Positions 8,299 to 16,790 are shown, numbered from the stretch's first letter. The stretch: 64,000 nucleotides of DNA from Alistipes communis (GCF_006542665.1 NZ_AP019735.1:2356001-2420000), one strand, 5' to 3'. Made by a program: numbers and translations. Notes: generated from the letters alone by a model not told the origin.

Positions 8299-8799
8299 AT
8301 GGCGACATTCAGGGAGTATATCGCTTCGCTGGGAGCGGCCGGCGCGGTGCCGGAGGCGGAGCTGGACGAACTGCTCGGACGCTACGAATGGTTTGCCCTC
8401 GCACGGCTCGTACGCCTGCGGCAGCGGGGCGGCGATCCGTCGGAGGACGGCCGGCTCGGCTTCGCGGTGCAGGACAGGGCGGCGGGGACGGCGCCCGAAG
8501 TGGACAGGGAGCGGCTGACGGCGCTCTGCGCGGACGATCTGATCGACGATTTCCTGCGGGCGGGCGACTACCGCATCGTGGCCGAGGAGGGCGAAGCCGA
8601 CGACGAAGTGAAGACCGTCGCCGATTTCGACGACGAGGACGACCTTGTCACCGAAGAGTTGGCCGAGATCTACCGGCAGCAGGGGTTAAATGACGAGGCA
8701 TGCGCGATTTATCGCAAATTAAGTTTGCGAAATCCGGAAAAAAGTGTTTACTTTGCCGAACTTATCGACGAAATAGCGTCCGAGGGGAAGAATCGTTAA
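8299..8799 (+). CDS. Small acidic TPR-like protein between lptE and secG
   Basis: A 166-residue soluble protein with no signal peptide. The N-terminal half is helical and Arg/Leu-rich; the middle is strongly acidic (EEGEADDEVKTVADFDDEDD); the end, LAEIYRQQGLNDEACAIYRK followed by LSLRNPEKSVYFAELIDEI, reads as one tetratricopeptide repeat plus a capping helix. I do not recognise a named family. It starts 5 nt after lptE and ends 19 nt before secG, and genes of this size often occupy the same slot in Bacteroidota, so a role near envelope biogenesis or secretion is an inference from position only. Confidence 0.75.
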   Translation: MATFREYIASLGAAGAVPEAELDELLGRYEWFALARLVRLRQRGGDPSEDGRLGFAVQDRAAGTAPEVDRERLTALCADDLIDDFLRAGDYRIVAEEGEADDEVKTVADFDDEDDLVTEELAEIYRQQGLNDEACAIYRKLSLRNPEKSVYFAELIDEIASEGKNR

Positions 8800-8818
8800 A
8801 ATAAAAGAATAGAACAGT

Positions 8819-9181
8819 ATGTACACATTTTGTATCGTTGTGATTTTATTGGCCAGCGTCAGCCTGATTTTCGTGGTATTGGTGCAAAGTCCCAAAGGGG
8901 GAATGGCTGCCAATTTCGGTGCGGCGAATCAGGTGATGGGCGTGCGCGACGCGGCGAACGGCTTGGAAAAATTCACGTGGGCGATGGCTCTCGTCATCGT
9001 CGTGCTGAGCCTTGTGGCCACGCTGTCGATGGACAAGGGTACGGTTGCTGCCAGCAATAAGGATCTGGAAAAGGATGCCAATGCGTTGATCGAGATGACC
9101 CAGGAGGCTCCTGTCATGCCGCAGGCCGTGCCGGCGGAGGCCCCTGCTTCCGAGCAGCCTGCCGCGGATCAGCAGCAGTAA
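8819..9181 (+). CDS. secG: Preprotein translocase subunit SecG
   Basis: A 120-residue membrane protein with two hydrophobic segments (about 1-22 and 53-70) joined by a cytoplasmic loop carrying VQSPKGGMAANFG, the conserved SecG loop. SecG assists the SecYEG channel during protein export. The tail after residue 75 is Ala/Pro/Gln/Glu-rich, longer than in the Escherichia coli protein but common in this phylum. It ends the lptE operon and is followed by a strong terminator. Confidence 0.9.
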   Translation: MYTFCIVVILLASVSLIFVVLVQSPKGGMAANFGAANQVMGVRDAANGLEKFTWAMALVIVVLSLVATLSMDKGTVAASNKDLEKDANALIEMTQEAPVMPQAVPAEAPASEQPAADQQQ

Positions 9182-9203
9182 CGTGCAAGCGACCCTGCGA
9201 ATG

Positions 9204-9234
9204 AAAAGCCGGAACGGAAAGTCCGGCTTTTTTT
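9204..9234 (+). terminator. Intrinsic terminator after secG
   Basis: A perfect 10-bp stem (9204-9213 with 9222-9231), 8-nt loop and a T-run, placed 23 nt after the secG stop. Confidence 0.85.
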
Positions 9235-9265
9235 GTGGCTGCGGCAGGTATCCTGATAAATAGGT

Positions 9266-9297
9266 ATTGCATATCGACGGCAGGGTGCGTATATTTG
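9266..9297 (+). promoter_or_regulatory. Promoter of the metal transport pair
   Basis: ATTG (9266-9269), 20-nt spacer, TATATTTG (9290-9297). This leaves a leader of about 130 nt before the CDF start codon, long enough to hold regulatory sequence, though no riboswitch fold was recognised. Confidence 0.6.
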
Positions 9298-9430
9298 CCG
9301 GTGTGAACCTGCTTTTTCGGTCGTCGTCTCCGTGTCCGAACAGTTCGTCTGCGGCAGCGGGGCGGCAGGGCAGGTAACGGAAAACTGCGTCGGGGACGCC
9401 GCCGCACGGATTAATAGTCAATCGAAGTTT

Positions 9431-10384
9431 ATGGCGCATTCGCATCACGATCACTCCCACGAACACGTTCGGCGGCTCTCGTCGCTCAACCGCGCTTTCA
9501 TCGCGGGCATTCTGCTGAACTCGGTTTTCGTCGCCGCGGAGTTCACGGCGGGCATCCTCTCCAATTCGATGGGGCTGCTCTCCGATGCGGGGCACAACCT
9601 GAGCGACGTGGCGAGCCTGCTGCTCGCCCTGCTGGCGTTCCGCCTGGCGCAGGTACGCCCCACGAGCCGCTATACCTACGGCTACCGCCGCAGCACGATT
9701 CTCGTTTCGCTGCTCAACGCCGTCATCCTGCTGGTCGCCGTCGGCGCCATCGTCGTCGAGAGCGTTCGCAAGCTGCTCCATCCCGAACCCGTAGGGGGCG
9801 AGGTGGTGCTCTGGGTGGCGGGCATCGGCGTGGTCGTCAATTTCGCCACGGCGCTGTTCTTCCTGCGCGACAAGGACCGCGACCTGAACGTCAGGGGTGC
9901 TTATCTGCACATGGCCGCCGACGCGCTGGTGTCCGTGGGCGTGATGGTGTCGGGGGCGGTCATGATGGCGACGGGCTGGTATCTGATCGATCCGCTGGTC
10001 GGCCTGCTCGTGGCGGCCGTCATCGTCTGGTCGACGTGGGGGCTGCTGCGCGACAGCCTGCGGTTGTCGCTGGACGGCGTTCCCGCGGGGATCGATTACG
10101 ACGAGGTCTTCCGCACGGTGGCGTCGCAGCCGGGTGTGAGCGGGGTGCACCATCTCCACGTCTGGGCGCTCAGTACGACCGAGAACGCCTTGACGGCGCA
10201 CGTAGCGGTACACGATTTGCAGCGGATGCCGCAATTGAAGGAGGCGCTCCGCGCACGGCTCCGCGAACTGGGGATCGATCACGCCACGCTCGAATTCGAG
10301 AGCGACGTGCAGCCTTGCGGCGAACATGCCGACTGCGATATGGAACAGGGCCGTTGCGGCGGCGCATCGCAGCCTGTCCGCTGA
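9431..10384 (+). CDS. Cation diffusion facilitator (zinc exporter, CzcD/ZitB type)
   Basis: A 317-residue membrane protein with six hydrophobic segments. The His-rich N-terminus (MAHSHHDHSHEH) and the two transport-site motifs, SDAGHNLSD in helix 2 (HxxxD) and HMAAD in helix 5, identify a Zn-transporting CDF that exchanges cytosolic metal for protons. The C-terminal cytoplasmic metal-sensing domain ends in a Cys/His-rich tail (CGEHADCDMEQGRC) that probably binds metal. The ATG at 9431 is chosen because it begins the His-rich leader; the frame is open further up but is not family-like. A ZIP importer follows after 15 nt, so efflux and uptake genes appear to share one transcript. Confidence 0.9.
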   Translation: MAHSHHDHSHEHVRRLSSLNRAFIAGILLNSVFVAAEFTAGILSNSMGLLSDAGHNLSDVASLLLALLAFRLAQVRPTSRYTYGYRRSTILVSLLNAVILLVAVGAIVVESVRKLLHPEPVGGEVVLWVAGIGVVVNFATALFFLRDKDRDLNVRGAYLHMAADALVSVGVMVSGAVMMATGWYLIDPLVGLLVAAVIVWSTWGLLRDSLRLSLDGVPAGIDYDEVFRTVASQPGVSGVHHLHVWALSTTENALTAHVAVHDLQRMPQLKEALRARLRELGIDHATLEFESDVQPCGEHADCDMEQGRCGGASQPVR

Positions 10385-10399
10385 ATCCCGTTGTAGCCT

Positions 10400-11200
10400 A
10401 TGAACTCATCGATAGCCTTTCCGCTGCTGCTGACGCTGCTGGCCGGTCTCGCGACCGGTATCGGCAGCGCCATCGCATTTTTCGCGCACCGCACCAATGT
10501 ACGTTTCCTCTCCTTTTCGCTGGGCCTTTCGGCCGGCGTGATGATCTACGTCTCGTTCGTCGAGCTGTTCGCCGAGTCGCAGACGTTGCTCACGGCCCAG
10601 TGGGGCGCCACGGCAGGCGTCTCGGCGACGGTCGCCTGCTTTTTCGGCGGCATCCTGCTGATCGGCGTCATCGACCGGCTGGTGCCCTCGTTCGAGAATC
10701 CGCACGAGATGCACTCGGTCGAGGAGATGAACCGCCGCCCCCATGACCGTAAGCTGATGCGCATGGGGCTGATGACCGCCCTGGTCATCGGTATCCACAA
10801 CTTCCCCGAGGGGATCGCCACCTTCATGTCGGCGATCGACAACCCGACGCTCGGTATCGCCATCGCCGCAGCGATCGCCATCCACAACATCCCCGAAGGC
10901 ATCGCCGTTTCGGTCCCGATCTACTACGCCACGGGCAGCCGCCGCAAGGCCTTCCTGCTTTCGCTGTCGTCGGGCCTGGCCGAACCGGTCGGCGCGCTGC
11001 TGGCCTATGCCGTGCTGCTGCCGTTCCTCTCGCCGACGCTGCTGGGGTGCCTGTTCGGATTCGTTGCGGGCATCATGGTCTTCATTTCGCTCGACGAACT
11101 GCTGCCCGCTGCCGAGGAGTACGGCGAGCACCACATCTCGATCTACGGCGTGGTGACGGGCATGGCCCTGATGGCCGTCAGTCTGATCGTCTTTTCCTGA
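10400..11200 (+). CDS. zupT: ZIP-family metal importer ZupT
   Basis: A 266-residue protein with about eight membrane segments. The two signature metal-site helices are present: HNFPEGIATF and HNIPEGIAVSVP. ZupT brings zinc, and often iron or manganese, into the cytoplasm. The length matches the bacterial family. It lies 15 nt after the CDF exporter. Pairing an importer and an exporter in one operon is notable; one of the two may face a different metal or act under a different condition, which the sequence does not settle. Confidence 0.92.
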   Translation: MNSSIAFPLLLTLLAGLATGIGSAIAFFAHRTNVRFLSFSLGLSAGVMIYVSFVELFAESQTLLTAQWGATAGVSATVACFFGGILLIGVIDRLVPSFENPHEMHSVEEMNRRPHDRKLMRMGLMTALVIGIHNFPEGIATFMSAIDNPTLGIAIAAAIAIHNIPEGIAVSVPIYYATGSRRKAFLLSLSSGLAEPVGALLAYAVLLPFLSPTLLGCLFGFVAGIMVFISLDELLPAAEEYGEHHISIYGVVTGMALMAVSLIVFS

Positions 11201-11407
11201 TCCCTCGCATCCCGGACGGCGGGCGCATTTCCGATGCGCTCCGGCGCCGTGCGGGTAGCAGGCGCCGGAGCGTATCCGTGTTCCGCGGATGTTTTTCGGA
11301 AGGCAGGAGGGAGGGGCGGAGCATGGTTCGTGCGGGAGGCGTTTTTCCGGAGCCGGCGGTCGGCGCGCGTCGTTCGTGTTAATTTATCGTTAAGAATAGG
11401 TTACCGA

Positions 11408-11439
11408 ATTGTTACCGGCGGGTGAAAAAGCTATCTTTG
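11408..11439 (+). promoter_or_regulatory. Promoter of the phosphate transporter
   Basis: ATTG (11408-11411), 20-nt spacer, TATCTTTG (11432-11439), 26 nt before the ATG at 11466. Both spacing and -7 box fit the Bacteroidota consensus well. Confidence 0.65.
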
Positions 11440-11465
11440 TTCCGCATTTGCCCGAATTCGACAGA

Positions 11466-13685
11466 ATGGAACCTATATATACGTTTATGTTGGCCGCCAT
11501 GGCGCTTCTCGCCGTGACCGGTCTCTTCATCGGAGTGATGAACGATGCCGCCAACTTCCTCAATTCGGCCATCGGTTCCAAAGCGGCTCCCGTGCGGGTG
11601 ATCATGGCCGTCGCGTCGGTGGGAATCATCGTCGGCGCCGTCACGTCGACCGGCATGATGGAGGTGGCGCGCAGCGGCATGTTCGATCCGTCGCGGTTCA
11701 CGTTCCGCGACGTGATGATCCTCTACTTCTCGGTGATGCTGGCCAATATCATCCTGCTCGACGTCTACAACACGATGGGCCTTCCCACGTCGACTACCGT
11801 GGCGCTGGTCTTCTGCCTGTTGGGCGCGGCGCTGGCCGTTTCGACGGTGGTCATCACCTCCAACGACGAGATTTCGCTGGTCGAAATCGGCCGGTATATC
11901 AATTCGACGCGGGCGATGGCCATTCTGGCGGGCATCCTGCTGTCGGTGATCCTCGCCTTTACGCTGGGCACGCTGGTGATGTACGTCTCGCGTGCGATCT
12001 TCTCGTTCCGCTACCATACGCTTTTCCGCCGTTACGGGGCGTTGTGGTGCGGCATATCGTTTACCGCGATCGTCTATTTCGCACTGTTCAAGGGGTTGCA
12101 GGGGGTGATGAACGGCTCGGCGCTGTTCGCTTACATCGATTCGCGTCTGGCCCTCTCGCTCTTCGTGCTCTGGATTCTGTGCAGCATCCTGCTCTTCTTC
12201 TTGCAGATGTTCGGCGTCAATATCCTCAAACTGAATATTCTGGCGGGAACTTTCTCATTGGCGCTGGCCTTCGCCGGCAACGACCTCGTGAATTTCGTGG
12301 GCGTGCCCGTGGCCGGTTACGACTCCTACATGATGGCGCGCGCGTCGGGCGATGCGGCTATGACGATGGGCGGACTGGCGACCGACGCTTCGGCCAATAT
12401 CCTGCTGCTGCTCGCGGCGGGAGCGATCATGATCGTGACGCTGTGGACGTCGCGCCGCGCGCTGTCGGTTTCGAAGACGGAGCTGTCGCTGTCGAACCAG
12501 AACGAGGGCGAGGAGCGTTACGGTTCGTCGGTCGTCTCGCGCGGCCTGGTTCGCGCGGCCATGAACGTGAATGCCTTTTACGAACGGATCATGCCCGCCC
12601 GTCTGCAACGGGCGGTGGCGGCGCGTTTCGAGAAACTGCCCGAGGAGGAGCGCGAAGGCGGATCGTACGACCTGATCCGCGCCACGGTGAATCTCACCAC
12701 GGCGTCGATCCTCATTTCGATCGCCACGTCGCTCAAACTTCCGCTGTCGACCACTTACGTCTGCTTCATGGTTTCGATGGGCTCGTCGCTGGCGGACCGT
12801 GCGTGGGGTCGCGAGAGTGCCGTCTACCGCATCACGGGCGTGCTGACCGTCGTGTCGGGGTGGTTCGTGACGGGCTTCGGCGCCTTTACGATCGCCTTTC
12901 TGGTGGGATTGACGCTGATGTACGGCGGCAATGCGGCCGTTCTGATCGTATCGGCGCTGTGCGGCTGGATGCTCGTGCGCAGCAACCGCAGGAAGAACAA
13001 GGCGGCCGCGGTCGAGACGCAGCAACCCGCCGCGAGCCGTGCGAAGGACACCGAAGGGGTCATCGAGGAGTGCATCGCCGAGGTCTGCTACACGATGGGG
13101 CAGGTGACCCGCATCTACGACCGCACGCTGATCGCCGTTTTCAAGGAGAACCGCAAGGTATTGCGCGAAATGGTGCAGCAGTCGAACGATCTGTTCTACC
13201 GCTCGCGCGAGCGGAAATACAAGGTGATGCCGCTGTTGCTGCGCCTGCAAGACAACGAGATCGATTCGGGACACTACTATGTGCAGGTGGTCGATTACAT
13301 GAACGAGATCACCAAGTCGCTGCTCCACGTCACGCGCCCCTGCTTCGACCATATCGACAACAACCACGAGGGGATGACCCGGGAGCAGATCGAGGATCTG
13401 ATGAAGATCAACGACGAGGTGGAGACGATCTTCACGCGCATCAACGTCATGCTGCGCAACAACGATTTCGCCGACATCGACCTGATTCTCGAACTGCGCG
13501 ACGAGCTGTTCGAATCGATTGCCGACGCGATCAAGCGCCAGCTCAAACGCATCAAGAACAAGCAGTCGTCGACCAAGGCCAGCCTGCTCTACCTGACGAT
13601 TCTCAACGAGACGAAAACGATGGTGTTGCAGGCGCGAAACCTGGTTAAATCGCAGCGTTATTTCCTCGAACACAAGACGGAATAG
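11466..13685 (+). CDS. Inorganic phosphate transporter (PiT) with C-terminal PhoU-like domain
   Basis: A 739-residue protein. Residues 1-525 hold about ten to twelve membrane segments with the two PiT signatures, GVMNDAANFLNSAIGSKAA near the N-terminus and AGNDLVNFVGVPVAGYDS near residue 280. A short charged linker is followed by about 190 helical residues (from IEECIAEVCYTMGQVTRIYD) resembling the DUF47/PhoU-like regulator usually encoded as a separate partner. The fusion therefore carries permease and probable regulator in one chain. It should import phosphate with a cation. The ATG at 11466 follows the promoter; the upstream frame to 11409 overlaps that promoter and is rejected. Confidence 0.9.
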   Translation: MEPIYTFMLAAMALLAVTGLFIGVMNDAANFLNSAIGSKAAPVRVIMAVASVGIIVGAVTSTGMMEVARSGMFDPSRFTFRDVMILYFSVMLANIILLDVYNTMGLPTSTTVALVFCLLGAALAVSTVVITSNDEISLVEIGRYINSTRAMAILAGILLSVILAFTLGTLVMYVSRAIFSFRYHTLFRRYGALWCGISFTAIVYFALFKGLQGVMNGSALFAYIDSRLALSLFVLWILCSILLFFLQMFGVNILKLNILAGTFSLALAFAGNDLVNFVGVPVAGYDSYMMARASGDAAMTMGGLATDASANILLLLAAGAIMIVTLWTSRRALSVSKTELSLSNQNEGEERYGSSVVSRGLVRAAMNVNAFYERIMPARLQRAVAARFEKLPEEEREGGSYDLIRATVNLTTASILISIATSLKLPLSTTYVCFMVSMGSSLADRAWGRESAVYRITGVLTVVSGWFVTGFGAFTIAFLVGLTLMYGGNAAVLIVSALCGWMLVRSNRRKNKAAAVETQQPAASRAKDTEGVIEECIAEVCYTMGQVTRIYDRTLIAVFKENRKVLREMVQQSNDLFYRSRERKYKVMPLLLRLQDNEIDSGHYYVQVVDYMNEITKSLLHVTRPCFDHIDNNHEGMTREQIEDLMKINDEVETIFTRINVMLRNNDFADIDLILELRDELFESIADAIKRQLKRIKNKQSSTKASLLYLTILNETKTMVLQARNLVKSQRYFLEHKTE

Positions 13686-13692
13686 GGGATCG

Positions 13693-13759
13693 GCCCTTGC
13701 AGCCGCGGGTGCAAGGGCAGAAAAGAGTGCCGGAGGCAGGGCTTCGCCGCCTCCGGCAC
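13693..13759. terminator. Pair of hairpins between the PiT gene and the DUF2490 gene
   Basis: Two perfect stems lie back to back: 9 bp (13693-13701 with 13710-13718) and 11 bp (13727-13737 with 13749-13759). They separate converging genes and probably serve each strand. T-runs are weak. Confidence 0.65.
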
Positions 13760-13805
13760 GCTTTCCGTACCGTCTCCCGTTTCGTGCGGGTTCCGGATGT
13801 TCGGA

Positions 13806-14621
13806 TCAGAACTTGTAGCCGTATTCCAGGCCGATGATGTGGTGGCTTTCGCGTTCGGAGGAGATGTAGTCTACCGTGGGGAAGTCGTCGAAAACCGGTT
13901 CGTCGCTGATCTTGTAGTCGAAGCGGTAGTAGAGTTCGAGCGACGAACGTTTGTTGAAGGCGTATTTCGCACCCAGCGAACTGCGCACCTTTTCCAGATA
14001 GTTGCCTACCGTTTCGGGGGCGTTGAGCGTCTGCGTCAACTCGACGAAGACATAGGGTTTGAGTCCGGTACCTGCTACGGCGTACTCCGCCATGAGGCGG
14101 TGGCGCAGCACCCATGCGGTTTTGGCGGCGACGGCCGGATCGACGTAGGCGGTGTGGAGAGTCGCCTGCGGACGTTCGCGCAGCGAGAAATTCCACGCCC
14201 CCGTCTTGTAGCTGGCCGTCAGTTCGAGGTAGAAGCGGTGGCGCATCTCCATCGAGCGGTCGGCTCCCCGGTCGTTGGCGATCAGTACATAGAAGGCCGC
14301 CGCCTTGAACCACGGCCGGACGTCGTAAGCGTAGCTCAGCGTCGTATAGATGCGGTCGAGTTGCGACCAGTTGTCTTTGAGCCGCAGCTCCTCGTCGAGC
14401 GTGATCGAATGCCGCTGGCCGAGTTGTTTGGTCAGGGCGAACGAGAAGCGGGCGCGGAAGTCGTTGTCATGCGTCGTGCGGCGCTCCTGCGCCTGTGCCG
14501 TCGCGGCGAACAGCAGGGCTGCGGCGAGCGGAAGGAGACGGCGGGTGTTCCGGGCGAGCGTGCGTTTGCAGGCTGCGCCGGACGAGAAAAGCGACTGTCG
14601 GAAGAGACGAAGGAGATTCAT
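13806..14621 (-). CDS. DUF2490-family outer-membrane protein
   Basis: A 271-residue secreted protein. A long N-terminus (about 45 residues, ending ALLFAATAQAQ) contains the signal peptide. The rest alternates strands with Tyr/Trp/Phe at barrel-like spacing (HSITLDEELRLKDNW, RHRFYLELTASYKTG) and ends in GLEYGYKF with a terminal Phe. This matches DUF2490, predicted outer-membrane barrels of unknown function. The signal is unusually long; a later start is possible, but no better in-frame ATG precedes the hydrophobic core. No operon partner is evident. Confidence 0.75.
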   Translation of the reverse strand: MNLLRLFRQSLFSSGAACKRTLARNTRRLLPLAAALLFAATAQAQERRTTHDNDFRARFSFALTKQLGQRHSITLDEELRLKDNWSQLDRIYTTLSYAYDVRPWFKAAAFYVLIANDRGADRSMEMRHRFYLELTASYKTGAWNFSLRERPQATLHTAYVDPAVAAKTAWVLRHRLMAEYAVAGTGLKPYVFVELTQTLNAPETVGNYLEKVRSSLGAKYAFNKRSSLELYYRFDYKISDEPVFDDFPTVDYISSERESHHIIGLEYGYKF

Positions 14622-15155
14622 TTTCTTTGGATATATTTGGATATGAAAAAGTAAGGAAAAGTCAACGATAATCTTGCGAAAGTAACGAAAATATCGCGGA
14701 ATTCAAAATCTTCGGCATTCGAATCCGAAAGCGGAGCCTGCCGGAGAGGTACCGTGAGGGCGGTCTGCCCCGTCCGAAGCGGGCCGTGCGGAGCGGCCGG
14801 AAGGGTGGAATCGGGATTCGTTTCATCTCTTTTGTCTTTTGTTTACGGAACAAAGGTCGGGGGCGATTTTGTAGCGAATTTGTAATTTTCGCCTTGCGGC
14901 CGTTTTTTTGCGGTCTGCGGTGTTGTTTCAGCCGGTTCTCGGGGTCGGACGCGCTGCGTCCGCATCGTTGGACGGTACGGGAACGGGCGGACGGCGTCGG
15001 AACGGAACGGCTGTGTCGCGATGCCGGCGGCCGTTTTGCCGCAGCGGGATTCCGCAGCGGAGGGGGCGGGCGGAGTGGTTGCCGCGAAATCCCGGTCGGT
15101 TGTCCGATACGGCGGCCGAAGCGCCTTTTTATTGTATCAGGATATTGTAAAACAA
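14622..15155. other. Gene-free spacer upstream of DUF2490 gene
   Basis: About 530 bases. The first 100 are AT-richer and probably hold the DUF2490 promoter, though no clean TAnnTTTG was found. The remainder is GC-rich and shows no supported gene, RNA or repeat. Short frames here lack any domain character. Confidence 0.45.
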
Positions 15156-15205
15156 CGCATTACCCCCCCCCGAAAACGCTGTCGCTTTCAGGGGAGGGTA
15201 ATGCG
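15156..15205 (-). terminator. Hairpin with poly-C arm downstream of the small membrane gene
   Basis: Stem of 10 perfect pairs extended by a G/C run (15156-15171 with 15191-15205) and a 19-nt loop. Read on the minus strand it follows the stop of the 46-residue gene by about 24 nt and is trailed by T-rich sequence. One arm contains nine consecutive C residues. Confidence 0.55.
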
Positions 15206-15228
15206 GTCGAAGTCCGTATGGAATCCGG

Positions 15229-15369
15229 TTATGCCCGGTAGCGGCCGTGGTAGCTGTCGTGCGGATTTTGCAGCCGGGCCTTCTTCCGTTGGGAGAGGGT
15301 GAAGACGACCAGCGTGACGACCAGCGCCAGCAGGGCCAGGACGATCATGATGAAGAGAAATGTAGCCAT
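15229..15369 (-). CDS. 46-residue single-pass membrane peptide
   Basis: A short open frame: residues 4-26 are an uninterrupted hydrophobic helix (FLFIMIVLALLALVVTLVVF), followed by a basic tail SQRKKARLQNPHDSYHGRYR that by the positive-inside rule should face the cytoplasm. The composition is too protein-like to be chance in this GC-rich DNA, and a terminator-like hairpin follows. It lies about 55 nt downstream of ruvA on the same strand, beyond an AT-rich gap (about 15370-15400) that could hold its own promoter. I recognise no family; function unknown. Small single-pass peptides of this kind often bind larger membrane complexes. Confidence 0.6.
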   Translation of the reverse strand: MATFLFIMIVLALLALVVTLVVFTLSQRKKARLQNPHDSYHGRYRA

Positions 15370-15424
15370 GATAATTATATATATTATAATTATGTTGTGT
15401 GTGTTTCGGGATGTAGCTGCAAAT

Positions 15425-16015
15425 TCAGAGCCGTTTGAGCGACATGCGGACGGTCTCTTCGACCGAGATGTCGGGTTGCTCTTTGAGAATGGCCCGGACG
15501 ACCTTGTCCGAAGCCGCTTTGGGGAAGCCGAGCATCACCAGGGCCGCCGTCGCTTCGTCGTAGACGGCGTCGCCGTTGCCGGCGACGGGCAGCGGACCGT
15601 CTTCGCCGTCGAACAGGGCCGTGAGTTTGCCGCTCAGCTCGACGATGATCTTCTGGGCGGTTTTCAGTCCCAGCCCCTTGACGTTTTTGAGCAGGACGGC
15701 GTTTTCGGTGGTGATGATGCTTTGCAGTTCGCGCGGCGAATAGGTCGAGAGAATCATGCGTGCCGTGTTGCCGCCCACGCCCGATACGCTGATGAGCTGG
15801 CGGAACAGTTCGCGCTCGGTCTTCGTCGAGAAGCCGAAAAAGAGCTGCGCGTCCTCGCGCACGACGAAATGGGTGAAGAGCTTCACCTCGCTCCGGCCTT
15901 CGATTTCCGAATAGGTCTGCAACGAAATATGGAGCAGGTAGCCCACTCCGCCGGTTTCGACGACGGCGTAGGCGGGCGCCAGTTCGGCGAGCTTCCCCTG
16001 GATATATTCGTACAT
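15425..16015 (-). CDS. ruvA: Holliday junction DNA helicase subunit RuvA
   Basis: A 196-residue protein with the three RuvA parts: an OB-fold N-terminal domain (MYEYIQGKLAELAPAYAVVE, then VGYLLHISLQTY), the central helix-hairpin-helix region (LISVSGVGGNTARMIL and KNVKGLGLKTAQKIIVEL) that binds DNA, and a C-terminal UBA-like domain for RuvB contact (AALVMLGFPKAASDKVV). RuvA tetramers hold Holliday junctions while RuvB drives branch migration. The ATG at 16015 gives the canonical start; the open frame up to 16078 overlaps the promoter. ruvB is not in this window. Confidence 0.93.
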   Translation of the reverse strand: MYEYIQGKLAELAPAYAVVETGGVGYLLHISLQTYSEIEGRSEVKLFTHFVVREDAQLFFGFSTKTERELFRQLISVSGVGGNTARMILSTYSPRELQSIITTENAVLLKNVKGLGLKTAQKIIVELSGKLTALFDGEDGPLPVAGNGDAVYDEATAALVMLGFPKAASDKVVRAILKEQPDISVEETVRMSLKRL

Positions 16016-16042
16016 TCTTTTCGAGAAATCGTTTAACGGATA

Positions 16043-16071
16043 CAAAAGTACGAAAATTTTTCTTATCTTTG
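16043..16071. promoter_or_regulatory. Face-to-face -7 elements for ruvA and the OmpH-like gene
   Basis: On the minus strand TACTTTTG (16043-16050) lies 27 nt before ruvA. On the plus strand TATCTTTG (16064-16071) lies 62 nt before the OmpH-like gene. The two boxes are 13 nt apart and face away from each other, so each promoter's upstream region overlaps the other's. Neither has a clear TTTG at -33. Confidence 0.45.
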
Positions 16072-16133
16072 TGTCCATTATAGGCTTTTTGATAGCATTC
16101 TGGCATTTTTAATTACGAATAATAAGACGGAGT

Positions 16134-16715
16134 ATGAAGAAAATTTTGTATGTCGCAGCCGCTGCAATGTTTCTGATTGCGGGTTGCAAGGGCAATGGTG
16201 CGACGCAGCCGGCGGAGAACGCTCCGGCGCAGGCCGTAGGCAGCAGCGACATTGCTTTCGTACAGGTGGAGGCCGTGTTGGCGCAGAGCGATCTGTTCCA
16301 GAGCGAAGGCGCCGCGCTTCAAGAGAAGACCAAGAAAGCGCAGGAGGGCTGGGCCAAGAAGGAGCGCGATCTGCAATCGAAGGCTGCACAGTTGCAGGAG
16401 AAGTATCAGAAAGGATTGATTACTACGGCCAACGCGCAATCCGAACAGGAGAAGATCCAGCGGCAGATCGCCAACTATCAGTCCGTTGCCCAGAAGGAGG
16501 CGCAGACGCTCGACGAGGAGAACTACGTCTTCACGAACCGGGCGCAGGATCTGATCCACCGCGCCGTGCAGGAGCTCAACGCCGACAAGAAGTACAAGCT
16601 CATCCTCAACGCCACGTCGCTCGTCGACGCCGACTCGCTGCTCGACATCACGCCGCTGGTGCTGGCCAAGGTCAACGAGTTGTACGCTGCCGACAAGAAG
16701 GCCGATAAGGAGTAG
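16134..16715 (+). CDS. OmpH/Skp-like periplasmic chaperone, predicted lipoprotein
   Basis: A 193-residue protein with a signal ending in the lipobox LIAGC (Cys18). After a short linker, IAFVQVEAVLAQSDLFQSEG matches the OmpH/Skp opening, followed by a long charged coiled coil (about residues 55-140) and a C-terminal beta-rich tip (YKLILNATSLVDADSLLDIT). Skp-type trimers hold unfolded outer-membrane proteins in the periplasm. Lipidation would tether this one to a membrane, unlike soluble E. coli Skp. It is followed by a terminator, so it is probably monocistronic. Confidence 0.85.
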   Translation: MKKILYVAAAAMFLIAGCKGNGATQPAENAPAQAVGSSDIAFVQVEAVLAQSDLFQSEGAALQEKTKKAQEGWAKKERDLQSKAAQLQEKYQKGLITTANAQSEQEKIQRQIANYQSVAQKEAQTLDEENYVFTNRAQDLIHRAVQELNADKKYKLILNATSLVDADSLLDITPLVLAKVNELYAADKKADKE

Positions 16716-16752
16716 ACGGCCGGCGGCCGACGCGAGCGTTTATCGGAGCGAT

Positions 16753-16788
16753 AAAATACCGACGCCCTGCGGGAAGTCGGTATTTTTT
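16753..16788 (+). terminator. Intrinsic terminator after the OmpH-like gene
   Basis: A perfect 11-bp stem (16753-16763 with 16776-16786), 12-nt loop and T-rich tail, 37 nt past the stop. Confidence 0.85.
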
Positions 16789-16790
16789 CT

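Noticed and set aside
15162..15171. Poly-C tract as a phase-variation switch
   Set aside because: It lies outside any gene and in a hairpin arm, so slippage would not change a reading frame.
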